Below are positions 42,356-51,589 of a DNA stretch of 64,000 bases, in pieces. Below the pieces are notes generated by a model. The model saw only the letters and a list, made by a program, of their open reading frames with translations, searched no databases and was not told the origin of the DNA. Location: the NCBI GenBank assembly GCA_002419465.1, contig DIGE01000016.1, positions 219,674-283,673 of the forward strand. The letters run 5' to 3'. The translations under genes and the position numbers were made by a program. Position 1 is the first letter of the stretch. Each line of letters opens with the position of its first letter. The stretch is from Geobacter sp. UBA5730 (GTDB lineage Bacteria > Desulfobacterota > Desulfuromonadia > Geobacterales > Pseudopelobacteraceae).

Positions 42356-42847
42356 GTGAGCGGTCTCAGTTTTGAAGAAATTATGTTCACCATCATGTCT
42401 GCCACCCAGGATACCTTCAAGTGTTACATGAACGTTGAATTGTTTGCCGGCCAGGTTGAACGCAGGATGGCGCCGGTTGATTCCGACGTGACCGGTATCA
42501 TCGGTGTGGCCGGTGATCGGGTTGGCTATATTATTATAGCTGCGGATCGAGCCACGGCTAATCTGGTGGCTCGTGAAATGCTGATGGATGACGATCCGGA
42601 TGAAGATTCGATCCGGGACGCCATCGGTGAGTTGGTCAACAACATTGCCGGTTCATTCAAGACCAAGTACCACGATCAATACGGCAATGTGGCCATGGGA
42701 CTGCCGTTGGTGGTTTCCGGCCAGTTACGTACGGTAGCCGAACCGGCTGAAGACAGTGCCAGCATGAACGTGCAATGCAAGGGAGTGACCATTCCGTTCA
42801 CAAACAAGGATGGTACAGCCAACCTCAAAGTCATGATTTACATGTAA
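42356..42847 (+). CDS. CheX-like CheC-family phosphatase
   Basis: A 163-residue protein of the CheC/CheX family, which dephosphorylates CheY-type receivers. The catalytic ExxN motif is present once in GELVNNIAGSF. GTG start with AGGAGG just ahead. It shares one base with the next gene (TAATG). No receptor or CheA is nearby, but a CheY-like receiver lies 1.8 kb downstream, a possible substrate. Confidence 0.84.
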   Translation: MSGLSFEEIMFTIMSATQDTFKCYMNVELFAGQVERRMAPVDSDVTGIIGVAGDRVGYIIIAADRATANLVAREMLMDDDPDEDSIRDAIGELVNNIAGSFKTKYHDQYGNVAMGLPLVVSGQLRTVAEPAEDSASMNVQCKGVTIPFTNKDGTANLKVMIYM

Positions 42848-43530
42848 TGTCCGATCTGCGCGCCCTGCTGGTCCGCTACCAGGCACTGCTCAGTGAGGTG
42901 GATAACTGGTTTTTACGCTGCAGCCTCGCAGCGGGTGATGCCGTCGCCTGCCGACGGGGCTGTTCTGCCTGCTGCCGTGGTTTGTTCGATATTACCTTGC
43001 TGGATGCTTTTCTGCTGAAAGACGGATTTGATCGGTTACCGCCCGCAAAACAGAAACAGGTGGGGCGGGCTGCCTACAGCAGGGTCACGCAGATCCGGCT
43101 GTTCTGGCCCGATTTTGATCACCCTTATTTGTTGAATCTGCATCCGGAGGAAGAGTGGGAACGGCTCATGCCGGAAGAGGATGAGACCGCCTGCGCATTG
43201 TTGGGGGATGACGGGCTCTGTTTGGTGTATGAAAACCGGCCGATGACCTGCCGGCTGCATGGCGTGCCGATGGTGGATGAGAGTGGAGAAGTGCTGTTTG
43301 ATGAGTGGTGCAGCATGAACTTTACCCACTGTGATCCGCTACAGATGCAAGCACTACAGGCCCCCTTCAATGCTATTTTTTATCAGGAACAACTGCTGTT
43401 TCGTGAGTTCACCCGACAGCTGCTGGGACAACCGTTCAACGAACTGGACACCCTGATCCCTGCTGCGGTGTTCATTGACTTTGACCATTTCATTTTACCG
43501 GAGCCATTATGGAATCGCAGCCCTTCCTGA
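42847..43530 (+). CDS. YkgJ family cysteine-cluster protein
   Basis: A 227-residue soluble protein with the YkgJ/UPF0153 metal-binding pattern: CRRGCSACCRG (about residues 36-46), CALLGDDGLCLVYENRPMTCR and further Cys near 155-170. The cysteines suggest a zinc or iron-sulfur centre. Function is unknown. Start at the TAATG overlap with the CheX-like gene; a longer frame from 42775 inside that gene is rejected. Confidence 0.82.
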   Translation: MSDLRALLVRYQALLSEVDNWFLRCSLAAGDAVACRRGCSACCRGLFDITLLDAFLLKDGFDRLPPAKQKQVGRAAYSRVTQIRLFWPDFDHPYLLNLHPEEEWERLMPEEDETACALLGDDGLCLVYENRPMTCRLHGVPMVDESGEVLFDEWCSMNFTHCDPLQMQALQAPFNAIFYQEQLLFREFTRQLLGQPFNELDTLIPAAVFIDFDHFILPEPLWNRSPS

Positions 43531-43568
43531 TAATATCTGAAACCGTCAGCCCAGCATGTCAGGCAGTG

Positions 43569-43597
43569 TTGCTTTTCAGAACGTGTTCCGCTAGTAT
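43569..43597 (+). promoter_or_regulatory. Sigma-70-type promoter of ispG
   Basis: TTGCTT (43569-43574) and TAGTAT (43592-43597) with a 17-base spacer. Transcription would begin near 43604, only about three bases before the ispG ATG at 43607, suggesting a leaderless message. Confidence 0.45.
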
Positions 43598-43606
43598 TTG
43601 AACCTT

Positions 43607-44653
43607 ATGAAACGTACAACCAGACAGATTCATGTTGGCCCGGTGGCGGTGGGCGGGAGCGCTCCTTGTGCAGTCCAGTCCATGTGTTCAACCGATACCC
43701 GTGATATCGCTGTGACCTTGAGGCAAATCAATGCCCTGAACAAGGTTGGTTGCGAGATTGTGCGTTGTGCTGTGCCTGATGCCGATGCTGCCGATGCACT
43801 CTCCGCCATCAAGTTACAGAGCCCGATTCCGGTCATTGCCGATATTCACTTTGACTACAAGCTGGCCCTTAAGGTTTTGGAGGGTGGCATTGACGGTCTA
43901 CGCCTGAACCCTGGCAATATCGGCGACCACTGGAAGGTGGCCGAGGTGGTGAAATCAGCTGCCGAGCGCAAGGTGCCGATTCGGATCGGTGTCAATGCCG
44001 GTTCTCTGGAAAAACACCTGTTGGATAAATATGGCCATCCCACTGCTGAAGCGATGGTGGAATCGGCCCTGGGCCACATCCGTATACTGGAAGGGTTGAA
44101 CTACCAGGAAATTAAAATATCGCTGAAGGCCTCTGATGTGCCCAAGACTGTGGCTGCCTACCGCCTGCTTGCTCAACAGGTCGAGTATCCGCTGCATATC
44201 GGCATTACCGAAGCCGGCACGATTTTCTCCGGCACGATCAAATCATCGGTGGGGCTCGGTATTCTACTGCATGACGGCATCGGTGACACCTTGCGGGTTT
44301 CGTTGACCGGCGATCCGGTGGACGAGGTGCGGGTTGGCTACGAAATTCTGAAGTCATTGGGGCTCCGTAAACGGGGGGTCAATTTCGTGTCCTGCCCCAC
44401 CTGTGGCCGTTGTCAGATAAACCTGATCCGGGTTGCCGAAGAGGTGGAGCGCCGATTGCAATCAGTGGATAAACAGATCACCGTTGCAGTGATGGGCTGC
44501 GCTGTCAATGGACCGGGTGAGGCCCGTGAAGCCGATGTGGGGGTGGCTGGCGGCAAAGGTGAGGGACTGATCTTCCGCAAAGGTGAGATTGTTCGCAAAG
44601 TAGCCGAGTCGGAGCTAGCCGATGCGCTGTTGGAAGAAATTAACCGACTGTAA
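43607..44653 (+). CDS. ispG: 4-hydroxy-3-methylbut-2-enyl-diphosphate synthase
   Basis: A 348-residue MEP-pathway enzyme that reduces methylerythritol cyclodiphosphate to HMBPP using a 4Fe-4S cluster. It starts with TRQIHVGPVAVGGSAPCAVQSM; the cluster cysteines are in CPTCGRCQ (residues about 265-272) and GCAVNGPGEA. Length is that of the short bacterial form. No ribosome-binding site is visible before the ATG, and a promoter candidate ends ten bases upstream. An in-frame TTG at 43598 is unlikely as start. Confidence 0.95.
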   Translation: MKRTTRQIHVGPVAVGGSAPCAVQSMCSTDTRDIAVTLRQINALNKVGCEIVRCAVPDADAADALSAIKLQSPIPVIADIHFDYKLALKVLEGGIDGLRLNPGNIGDHWKVAEVVKSAAERKVPIRIGVNAGSLEKHLLDKYGHPTAEAMVESALGHIRILEGLNYQEIKISLKASDVPKTVAAYRLLAQQVEYPLHIGITEAGTIFSGTIKSSVGLGILLHDGIGDTLRVSLTGDPVDEVRVGYEILKSLGLRKRGVNFVSCPTCGRCQINLIRVAEEVERRLQSVDKQITVAVMGCAVNGPGEAREADVGVAGGKGEGLIFRKGEIVRKVAESELADALLEEINRL

Positions 44654-44670
44654 CCAGTAGGAGGGTCGCA

Positions 44671-45054
44671 ATGCGGAGCATAATCGTTGACGATGACGAA
44701 ATGGGTAGAATGATGTTGGCCACTCTGTTGGAAGAGTTCGGCCCCTGTGACCAGGCAGAGAACGGCCTGGCGGCTCTGGATCTTGTTGATCGTGCCGCAG
44801 CTGCGGGCAGCCCCTACGACCTGATTTGTCTGGATATCGTCATGCCGGTCATGGACGGCACCGAGGCCCTGCGCCAGATTCGTGAACGTGACCAGCAGCG
44901 TGGCAATCGCACCAGGGTCTTTATGATCTCGGCCTGCAACTCTCCCCAGGATATCGAAAACGCCTTCTTCGAAGGCGACTGTGATGACTATGTGGTAAAA
45001 CCATTTCGACGTGATGCGGTCACCCAGATGCTGACACGCTACAAACTGATCTGA
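44671..45054 (+). CDS. Single-domain receiver (CheY-like)
   Basis: A 127-residue stand-alone receiver. The acidic pocket D7-D9, phospho-acceptor D55 (LICLDIVMP), Ser87 and Lys110 (VVKPF) are all in place, so it can be phosphorylated. No output domain. GGAGGG precedes the start. It lies between ispG and proS; its kinase is not nearby. The CheX-like phosphatase 1.8 kb upstream could act on it. Confidence 0.9.
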   Translation: MRSIIVDDDEMGRMMLATLLEEFGPCDQAENGLAALDLVDRAAAAGSPYDLICLDIVMPVMDGTEALRQIRERDQQRGNRTRVFMISACNSPQDIENAFFEGDCDDYVVKPFRRDAVTQMLTRYKLI

Positions 45055-45069
45055 TTCGGAGTTATTGCA

Positions 45070-46800
45070 ATGCGTTATAGCAGTTTTTTTATTCCGACAC
45101 TCAAAGAAACCCCTTCCGATGCTGAGGTAATCTCTCACCAGTTAATGATGCGGGCCGGCATGATCCGAAAAATTGCCGCCGGTATCTACACCTACATGCC
45201 GTTGGGGTTGCGTTCTATCCGTAAGTTCGAACAGATTGTGCGTGAAGAGATGAACCGGGCCGGCGCCATTGAACTGTTAATGCCGGCGGTTCAACCGTCA
45301 GAGCTCTGGATCGAATCAAAACGCTGGGCTCAGTATGGTAAGGAGCTGCTGCGTTTTAAAGACCGTAAGGATAACGAATTTTGCATGGGTCCTACCCATG
45401 AAGAGGTGATCACCGATATTGCCCGGCGCGAGGTCAAGAGCTATCGCCAGATGCCGGTCAACTTCTACCAGATCCAGACCAAATTTCGTGATGAGATTCG
45501 CCCCCGTTTCGGCCTGATGAGGGGCCGCGAATTCATCATGAAGGATGCCTATTCCTTTGACGTCGATTCAGCTGCAGCTGATCTTTCCTATGACAAGATG
45601 TACCAGGCTTATAACCGGATATTTGAGCGTTGTGGCCTCAATTTCCGGGCCGTTGAAGCTGATACAGGCTCAATCGGTGGCTCTGCTTCCCACGAATTCA
45701 TGGTGCTGGCCTCATCCGGAGAGGATGCCATTGTCTCCTGTAGCTCCTGTCGCTATGCTGCTAATGTGGAAAAGGCCGAAGGCGTGCAGATGCCGCAGGG
45801 CGGGGCAGGACAGCAGCCCTTGGCCAAGGTGCATACCCCTGGCCGCAAGACCATCGCTGAGGTGGCCGAATTCCTTCAGCTGACTCAATCGACCCTGGTA
45901 AAAACCCTGATCTGTTCTGATGGCGAAGGGCAGTTTGTTATGGCCCTGGTGCAGGGCGACCACGAGTTGAACGAGCTGAAACTCAAAAATTTCCTGGGCT
46001 GGGCTGAAATCCGCATGGCTACCGATGAAGAGGTGCTGCGCTTTACCGGCTCGCCCCCCGGTTTTCTGGGGCCGATCGGCCTGAAAGAGGGACTCGACGT
46101 AGTGGCTGACTACGCCATCAGCGTCATGTCTGATGTTGTGGTCGGTGCCAACCAGAGCGATCAACACTTTACCGGGGTCAACCAAGGGCGGGACTTCGTC
46201 GTCACCAGGAGTGCCGATATCCGTCTGGTCGGTGCCGGTGATCCCTGCCCCCGGTGTCAGGGCGGTACCCTGGAGATCTGGCGTGGGATCGAGGTCGGCC
46301 ACGTCTTTAAGTTGGGTACCAAGTACTCAAGCAGTATGAATGCCAGTTATCTGGACAAGGATGGCAAGGAGCAGACCATCTTCATGGGCTGCTACGGCAT
46401 TGGCATCGGTCGTACCGTAGCTGCCGCCATTGAGCAGAACAACGATGAAAACGGGATCATCTGGCCATTGCCCCTGGCGCCGTTTCACTGCTCGGTGGTG
46501 GTGATCAACGCGCAGAAGGATCAGGCTGCCCTGGTGGCAGGGCAACAGTTGCATGACCGTCTGGAAACAGCCGGGGTGGAGGTGCTGCTGGATGATCGTG
46601 ATGAACGCCCCGGCTTCAAGTTCAAGGATCATGACCTGATCGGTATTCCCCTGCGGATTGTGGTGGGCGGCAAGAATCTGGCCGATGGCAAGGTGGAATA
46701 CAAGGAACGGGCAGGGGGAGAGATGACATTGTTGACACCTGACGAGGCAGCAGACCGGGTGCTGGAGGCAGTACGCAAAGCCTGCGGGGGGATTCGATGA
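45070..46800 (+). CDS. proS: Prolyl-tRNA synthetase (bacterial type, with editing domain)
   Basis: A 576-residue class II synthetase. Motif 1 and 2 regions are in RSIRKFEQIVREEMNRAGA and FRDEIRPRFGLMRGREFIMKD, and the motif 3 region is GCYGIGIGRTVAA. Between motifs 2 and 3, about residues 225-385 hold the YbaK-like insertion that edits Ala-tRNA-Pro (for example LQLTQSTLVKTLI). It overlaps paaK by 4 bases (ATGA). Confidence 0.96.
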   Translation: MRYSSFFIPTLKETPSDAEVISHQLMMRAGMIRKIAAGIYTYMPLGLRSIRKFEQIVREEMNRAGAIELLMPAVQPSELWIESKRWAQYGKELLRFKDRKDNEFCMGPTHEEVITDIARREVKSYRQMPVNFYQIQTKFRDEIRPRFGLMRGREFIMKDAYSFDVDSAAADLSYDKMYQAYNRIFERCGLNFRAVEADTGSIGGSASHEFMVLASSGEDAIVSCSSCRYAANVEKAEGVQMPQGGAGQQPLAKVHTPGRKTIAEVAEFLQLTQSTLVKTLICSDGEGQFVMALVQGDHELNELKLKNFLGWAEIRMATDEEVLRFTGSPPGFLGPIGLKEGLDVVADYAISVMSDVVVGANQSDQHFTGVNQGRDFVVTRSADIRLVGAGDPCPRCQGGTLEIWRGIEVGHVFKLGTKYSSSMNASYLDKDGKEQTIFMGCYGIGIGRTVAAAIEQNNDENGIIWPLPLAPFHCSVVVINAQKDQAALVAGQQLHDRLETAGVEVLLDDRDERPGFKFKDHDLIGIPLRIVVGGKNLADGKVEYKERAGGEMTLLTPDEAADRVLEAVRKACGGIR

Positions 46801-48101
46801 GCGGTGTCTGGGATCCCTCGCACGAGTGCATGCCTCGTGAAGAGCTGGAACAGCTCCAGCTGGAGCGGCTGCAGGCTACCCTGAACCGCGTTTATAAAAA
46901 TGTCCGTTGTTATCAGAACAAATTTAACGAAGTCGGCATCGTTCCTGAGAACATCACCTCCCTGGCCGAGCTGGCCAGGCTGCCCTTCACCACCAAAGAG
47001 GATTTGCGGCTCAACTACCCGTACGGAATGTTTGCAGTACCGCTGAGGGAGGTTGTGCGGATCCATTCGTCATCCGGCACAACCGGCAAGCCGACGGTGG
47101 TCGGTTATACCAAAAACGATCTGAAAACCTGGTCGAACCTGGTGGCCCGCTTTATGACTGCTGCCGGTGTCACCCATGACGACGTGATTCAAATCACCTT
47201 CGGCTACGGAATGTTCACCGGGGCCTTTGGTCTGCATTACGGTTCCGAGACCATCGGTGCCGCCGTAATTCCGATGGGCGGCGGCAACACCGATAAACAG
47301 CTGATGATCATGCAGGACTACAAATCCAGCGTGTTGGTGGGCACCCCCAGTTACGCCCTGACCCTGGCCGAGCGGATGGAAAAGCAAGGGATCGACCCCA
47401 AGTCCCTCTCCCTCAAGGTGGGGTTGTTTGGCGGTGAACCTTGGTCTGAGGCGATGCGCAGCGAGATCGAGCAGCGTTTGCAGATCAGTGCCACTGACAA
47501 CTATGGCCTGTCTGAGGTGATCGGCCCGGGCATCGCCGGTGAATGCCAGCATAAATCAGGCATGCATATATTCGAAGATGCCTTTATTGCGGAGATTATT
47601 GACCCCGAAACAGGGGAGGTGCTGCCACCCGGTACTGTCGGGGAGTTGGTGCTGACCAGCCTCACCAAGGAGGCCTTTCCGATCATCCGGTACCGTACCC
47701 GCGATATCACCAGCCTGGACTACCAGCCCTGCGCCTGTGGCCGGACCATGGTACGGATGCAAAAGACCATGGGCCGCAGCGATGACATGATGATCATCAA
47801 AGGGGTCAATGTCTTCCCTTCGCAGATCGAAGAGGTGCTGTTTGCCATTGATGGTTGCGAACCGCACTACCAGTTGATTGTGGAACGGCGTGGCACCACC
47901 GATGTGCTTGAGGTCAACATCGAGGTCACCGAGCACCTATTCTTCGATGAAATGAAACGTCAGCGGGCCTTCCTGGAACTGGTTGAGAAAAAAATCGAAT
48001 CAGTGATCGGTGTCGGCGTCAGCGTCAAGCTGGTGGAACCCAACAGTATCCCGCGTTTTGAAGGCAAGGCCCAACGGGTAATTGACAAGCGGAAGCTCTG
48101 A
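46797..48101 (+). CDS. paaK: Phenylacetate-CoA ligase
   Basis: A 434-residue adenylate-forming enzyme of the PaaK family activating phenylacetate (or a related aromatic acid) with CoA and ATP. It has the ATP-binding SSGTTGKPTVVGYT, the adenylate region DNYGLSEVIGPGIAGEC, the hinge RTRDIT, and the PaaK C-terminal domain with GRSDDMMIIKGVNVFPSQIEE. No other aromatic-degradation genes flank it; in Geobacter and other anaerobes such lone paaK copies are common. It overlaps proS by 4 bases and ends before a terminator. Confidence 0.92.
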   Translation: MSGVWDPSHECMPREELEQLQLERLQATLNRVYKNVRCYQNKFNEVGIVPENITSLAELARLPFTTKEDLRLNYPYGMFAVPLREVVRIHSSSGTTGKPTVVGYTKNDLKTWSNLVARFMTAAGVTHDDVIQITFGYGMFTGAFGLHYGSETIGAAVIPMGGGNTDKQLMIMQDYKSSVLVGTPSYALTLAERMEKQGIDPKSLSLKVGLFGGEPWSEAMRSEIEQRLQISATDNYGLSEVIGPGIAGECQHKSGMHIFEDAFIAEIIDPETGEVLPPGTVGELVLTSLTKEAFPIIRYRTRDITSLDYQPCACGRTMVRMQKTMGRSDDMMIIKGVNVFPSQIEEVLFAIDGCEPHYQLIVERRGTTDVLEVNIEVTEHLFFDEMKRQRAFLELVEKKIESVIGVGVSVKLVEPNSIPRFEGKAQRVIDKRKL

Positions 48102-48130
48102 ACATTGTTTCATGATGACGCAAAAAACAG

Positions 48131-48168
48131 ACCGCCTGCTACAGTCTTCCGCTGACAGGCGGTTTTTT
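48131..48168 (+). terminator. Rho-independent terminator after paaK
   Basis: An 8-pair stem (48131-48138 with 48156-48163) followed by six T bases. Confidence 0.85.
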
Positions 48169-48196
48169 ACGGACAGTAAGGGAAAAGTGAGAAACC

Positions 48197-49534
48197 ATGA
48201 CTGAGATAGTTATGCCGGCATTATTGGCAGTAAATCTGGTGGTGTTGCTGGTACTGGTGATCCTGGTGATTAAGCTGTCACGGTTGGGCACTGCTTCATC
48301 GGCTCTGGCGCCACGTCTGGAAACACTGGAGCGTTTGTTGGAGCGTAATGAACGCACCCTGCGGGATGAGTTGGGGCGTGGCCGGGAAGAAGCCCAGGCC
48401 ATTGGCCGGCAAGGGCGGGAGGAGTCGTTGAACGCGGTTCAGCTGCTGGGAGACGGGCTCTTGCAGCGGATGAGTGAACTGGCCGGGCTGCAAAAAAGCC
48501 AGTTGGAGATATTTGCCGAGCAGTTGAAAAATCTGACCAGCACCAACGATGCACGTATGGAAAAACTGCGTGAAACCCTGCAGAATCGCCTGCAATCCAT
48601 CCAGGAAGATAATGCCAAACAGTTGGAGCAGATGCGGGCCACGGTGGATGAGAAGCTGCATGATACCTTGGAAAAACGGTTGGGTGAATCGTTCAAACTG
48701 GTCAGTGAGCGGCTTGAGCAGGTACAGAAAGGATTGGGAGAGATGCAGACCCTGGCCAACGGTGTCGGGGATCTGAAGCGGGTGTTGACCAATGTCAAGA
48801 CCCGCGGCACCTTTGGGGAGGTGCAACTGGCGTCGTTACTGGAGCAGATCCTGTCACCGGGACAGTTCGCAACCAACGTTGAAACACGCCCCGGCAGCGG
48901 TCAGCGGGTCGAGTTTGCGGTCAGGCTGCCTGGCCGCGGTGACCAGGGGGACAGCGCGGTCTTTTTGCCTTTGGATGCCAAATTTCCCCAGGAGGATTAT
49001 CTGCGATTGGTGGATGCCCAGGAACGGGCCGATGCCACGGCGGCCGAAGAGGCCGGTCGGCTGCTGGAGCGAGCCATTCGCCTCGCTGCGGGCGACATCC
49101 GGGACAAGTATCTCGATCCGCCCAATACCACGGATTTCGGGGTGATGTTCCTGCCCACCGAAGGGTTGTATGCTGAGATTCTGCGCCGTCCTGCATTGTC
49201 AGAGGCCTTACAGCGCGACTACAAGGTACTGGTAGCTGGCCCCACGACCCTGGCGGCACTGCTCAACTCCCTGCAAATGGGCTTTCGGACCCTGGCCATT
49301 GAGAAGCGTTCCTCTGAGGTCTGGAATCTGCTGGGGGCTGTGCGCACCGAGTTTGGCAAATTCAGTGAAATTCTGGATAAAACCCGTAAAAAATTACAGG
49401 AGGCTGGCAACCATATTGATGTAGCCACAACCCGTACCCGCCAGATGGAGCGCAAGCTGAGGGGGGTCCAGGCACTGCCCAGTGGTGAGGCGCAGGGCCT
49501 TCTGGAATTGACTGACGAGGACAACGATGTCTGA
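48197..49534 (+). CDS. rmuC: DNA recombination protein RmuC
   Basis: A 445-residue protein with an N-terminal membrane segment (about residues 8-26), a long coiled-coil region to about residue 190 (rich in Glu/Gln/Leu heptads), and the RmuC core with TRGTFGEVQLASLLEQIL, PLDAKFPQEDYLRLVDA and FGVMFLPTEGLYAE. The core is nuclease-like and limits DNA inversions and acts in anti-phage defence in some bacteria. It overlaps murJ by 8 bases. Confidence 0.94.
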   Translation: MTEIVMPALLAVNLVVLLVLVILVIKLSRLGTASSALAPRLETLERLLERNERTLRDELGRGREEAQAIGRQGREESLNAVQLLGDGLLQRMSELAGLQKSQLEIFAEQLKNLTSTNDARMEKLRETLQNRLQSIQEDNAKQLEQMRATVDEKLHDTLEKRLGESFKLVSERLEQVQKGLGEMQTLANGVGDLKRVLTNVKTRGTFGEVQLASLLEQILSPGQFATNVETRPGSGQRVEFAVRLPGRGDQGDSAVFLPLDAKFPQEDYLRLVDAQERADATAAEEAGRLLERAIRLAAGDIRDKYLDPPNTTDFGVMFLPTEGLYAEILRRPALSEALQRDYKVLVAGPTTLAALLNSLQMGFRTLAIEKRSSEVWNLLGAVRTEFGKFSEILDKTRKKLQEAGNHIDVATTRTRQMERKLRGVQALPSGEAQGLLELTDEDNDV

Positions 49535-51095
49535 GCGCAAAGGTATTCTGAAGGCTGCTGGCATCCTCGGTTCGGCGACCATGCTTTCCCGAATTATGGG
49601 AATGGTCCGGGATATGGTCATCTCCCGTTTGTTTGGTGCCGGTATGGCTACCGATGCTTTTTTTGCCGCTTTTCAGATCCCCAACCTGTTGCGGCGTTTT
49701 TTTGCTGAGGGCGCCTTGACGGCGGCTTTTGTGCCTACTTTTTCCGAAACCCTGGTGCAGGAAGGGGAAGAGCGGGCACGTGAGTTGGCAAATCTTTGTT
49801 TTAGCCTGTTGTTCATCGTAACCGCTGGTGTCACCTTGCTGGGGATCATTTTCTCACCGGCCATTGTGGGGTTGATGTTTCCCGGTTTCACTGCTGTGCC
49901 GGGCAAGTTTGAACTGACCGTATTCCTGAACAGGGTGATGTTTCCCTACCTGTTTTTCATATCACTGGTGGCGCTCTGTATGGGGATACTCAACACCCTG
50001 CGTCACTTCTTTACCCCGGCCATTTCTACCGTTTTTCTGAATATCGCCATGATTGTCTGTGCCTTGTTCTTACGGCCGTTCTACCAATACCCGATCACCG
50101 CCCTGGCGGTAGGCGTACTGGTCGGGGGACTGATTCAGCTGGTTCTGCAACTGCCAGTGCTGTGGCACAAGGGCTATCCGATCCGGTTGCGCTTCAGATT
50201 CAGTGACCAAAAACTCAGGAAAATAGCCCTGCTGATGTTGCCTGCAACATTAGGGGTTGGGGTTTATTATCTTAATATTACTGTTGGAAATATCCTGGCA
50301 TCGTTGCTGCCACAAGGCAGTATCTCCTATCTGTATTATGCCCAGCGTTTGTTTGAATTTCCTCAAGGCGTATTTACCGTCTCGGTGGCTCAGGCGGTGC
50401 TGCCGAGTATGAGCCGTCAGGCTGCCGAGGGTGATCTGGCAGCCATGAAAGATTCACTTAACTATGGTGTACGCCTGACCTTGTTTGTGACCATACCGGC
50501 CTTGGCAGGGCTCTCGATCTGTGCTGAGCCACTGATGACCTTGCTGTTCATGGGGGGGCAGTTTGATCATGTCATGGCACAGCAATCGGCAACTGCACTC
50601 ATCTATTACTCACTGGGACTGTCTTGTGTTGCCCTGGTGCGGGTGTTGGCGCCGGCATTTTATGCCCTGCAGGACACCAGAACACCGGTTGTCACGGCTT
50701 TTATCGCCTTCCTGCTTAATCTGGCCTTCAGTCTCTGGCTGATGCGGCCACTGTTGCATGGTGGCCTGGCTCTGGCATCGTCACTGGCTGCCTTGGCAAA
50801 TATGTTGCTTTTGTTTTGGTTGCTGCGCCGCAAACTTGGCCTGCTTGGGGGGAGAAAGATGCTGCGCACTGCAATCACCGCCATGGCAGCATCCATTCCG
50901 ACGGGGCTGGTGGCCTGGCGGGTTGTGGAGCTGCTGGACTGGTCGCAGGCCGGTCAGAAGTGGCTCAAGGCTGGAACACTGGCAGTTGCTGTAACGCTTG
51001 CTCTGATCTGTTACGGCTTTCTGATGCATCTGCTCCGTTCTGAAGAGATGCAAGATTTTAGCGGTATCCTCAAACGTAAATTGGGGAGGGCCTAG
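49527..51095 (+). CDS. murJ: Lipid II flippase MurJ
   Basis: A 522-residue integral membrane protein of the MviN/MATE-like family with about 14 membrane spans, moving lipid II to the periplasmic side for peptidoglycan synthesis. It begins with the typical GSATMLSRIMGMVRDMVISRLFGAG and contains RRFFAEGALTAAFVPTFSE near residue 60 and GVFTVSVAQAVLPSMSR near residue 290. The start lies inside the rmuC end (8-base overlap). Confidence 0.96.
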   Translation: MSERKGILKAAGILGSATMLSRIMGMVRDMVISRLFGAGMATDAFFAAFQIPNLLRRFFAEGALTAAFVPTFSETLVQEGEERARELANLCFSLLFIVTAGVTLLGIIFSPAIVGLMFPGFTAVPGKFELTVFLNRVMFPYLFFISLVALCMGILNTLRHFFTPAISTVFLNIAMIVCALFLRPFYQYPITALAVGVLVGGLIQLVLQLPVLWHKGYPIRLRFRFSDQKLRKIALLMLPATLGVGVYYLNITVGNILASLLPQGSISYLYYAQRLFEFPQGVFTVSVAQAVLPSMSRQAAEGDLAAMKDSLNYGVRLTLFVTIPALAGLSICAEPLMTLLFMGGQFDHVMAQQSATALIYYSLGLSCVALVRVLAPAFYALQDTRTPVVTAFIAFLLNLAFSLWLMRPLLHGGLALASSLAALANMLLLFWLLRRKLGLLGGRKMLRTAITAMAASIPTGLVAWRVVELLDWSQAGQKWLKAGTLAVAVTLALICYGFLMHLLRSEEMQDFSGILKRKLGRA

Positions 51096-51097
51096 CC

Positions 51098-51589
51098 TTG
51101 ATATATCGGTCTTTGTTTCATACCAAGCTGGGGATCGGCCAGGTTGTTGCCACGGATACCGGCATTTGCCGGATAGATGTGCCACCACTTGGCGAGTGTG
51201 ATGCTAAGGGTGCTACGTCAGCAGTCAGCAGACAGGCTGCCGACCAGTTAGAGCGTTTTTTTAAAGGGGAGCCGATACGTTTTGACCTGTCCTGGGATAT
51301 CACCGGCTTGACACTGTTTCAACAACAGGTTCTACGCCTGACAGCTCTGATCCCCTATGGTCACGTGGTCACCTATGGCTATCTGGCTCAGCAGATCGGT
51401 TTGCCAGGCGCTGCCCGGGCGGTTGGTGGAGTAATGGCTGCCAATCCGTTGCCGATAGTTATCCCTTGTCATCGTGTGGTGGCCGCCTCAGGCAAGTTGA
51501 CCGGCTATAGTGGAGCAGGCGGAATTGCCATGAAGAGATACTTGTTAGAGCTGGAAGGGGTTGATTTCAGGGGAGAGCGTGTCAACTAA
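51098..51589 (+). CDS. ogt: Methylated-DNA-protein-cysteine methyltransferase
   Basis: A 163-residue suicide DNA-repair protein that removes O6-alkyl groups from guanine. The active-site IPCHRVVA (Cys about 128) and the helix-turn-helix GHVVTYGYLAQQIGLPGAARAVGGVM are present. The start is TTG at 51098 with GGGGAGGG upstream, two bases after the murJ stop, which is why an ATG-only search would truncate it. It converges on mazG over a 280-base gap. Confidence 0.92.
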   Translation: MIYRSLFHTKLGIGQVVATDTGICRIDVPPLGECDAKGATSAVSRQAADQLERFFKGEPIRFDLSWDITGLTLFQQQVLRLTALIPYGHVVTYGYLAQQIGLPGAARAVGGVMAANPLPIVIPCHRVVAASGKLTGYSGAGGIAMKRYLLELEGVDFRGERVN

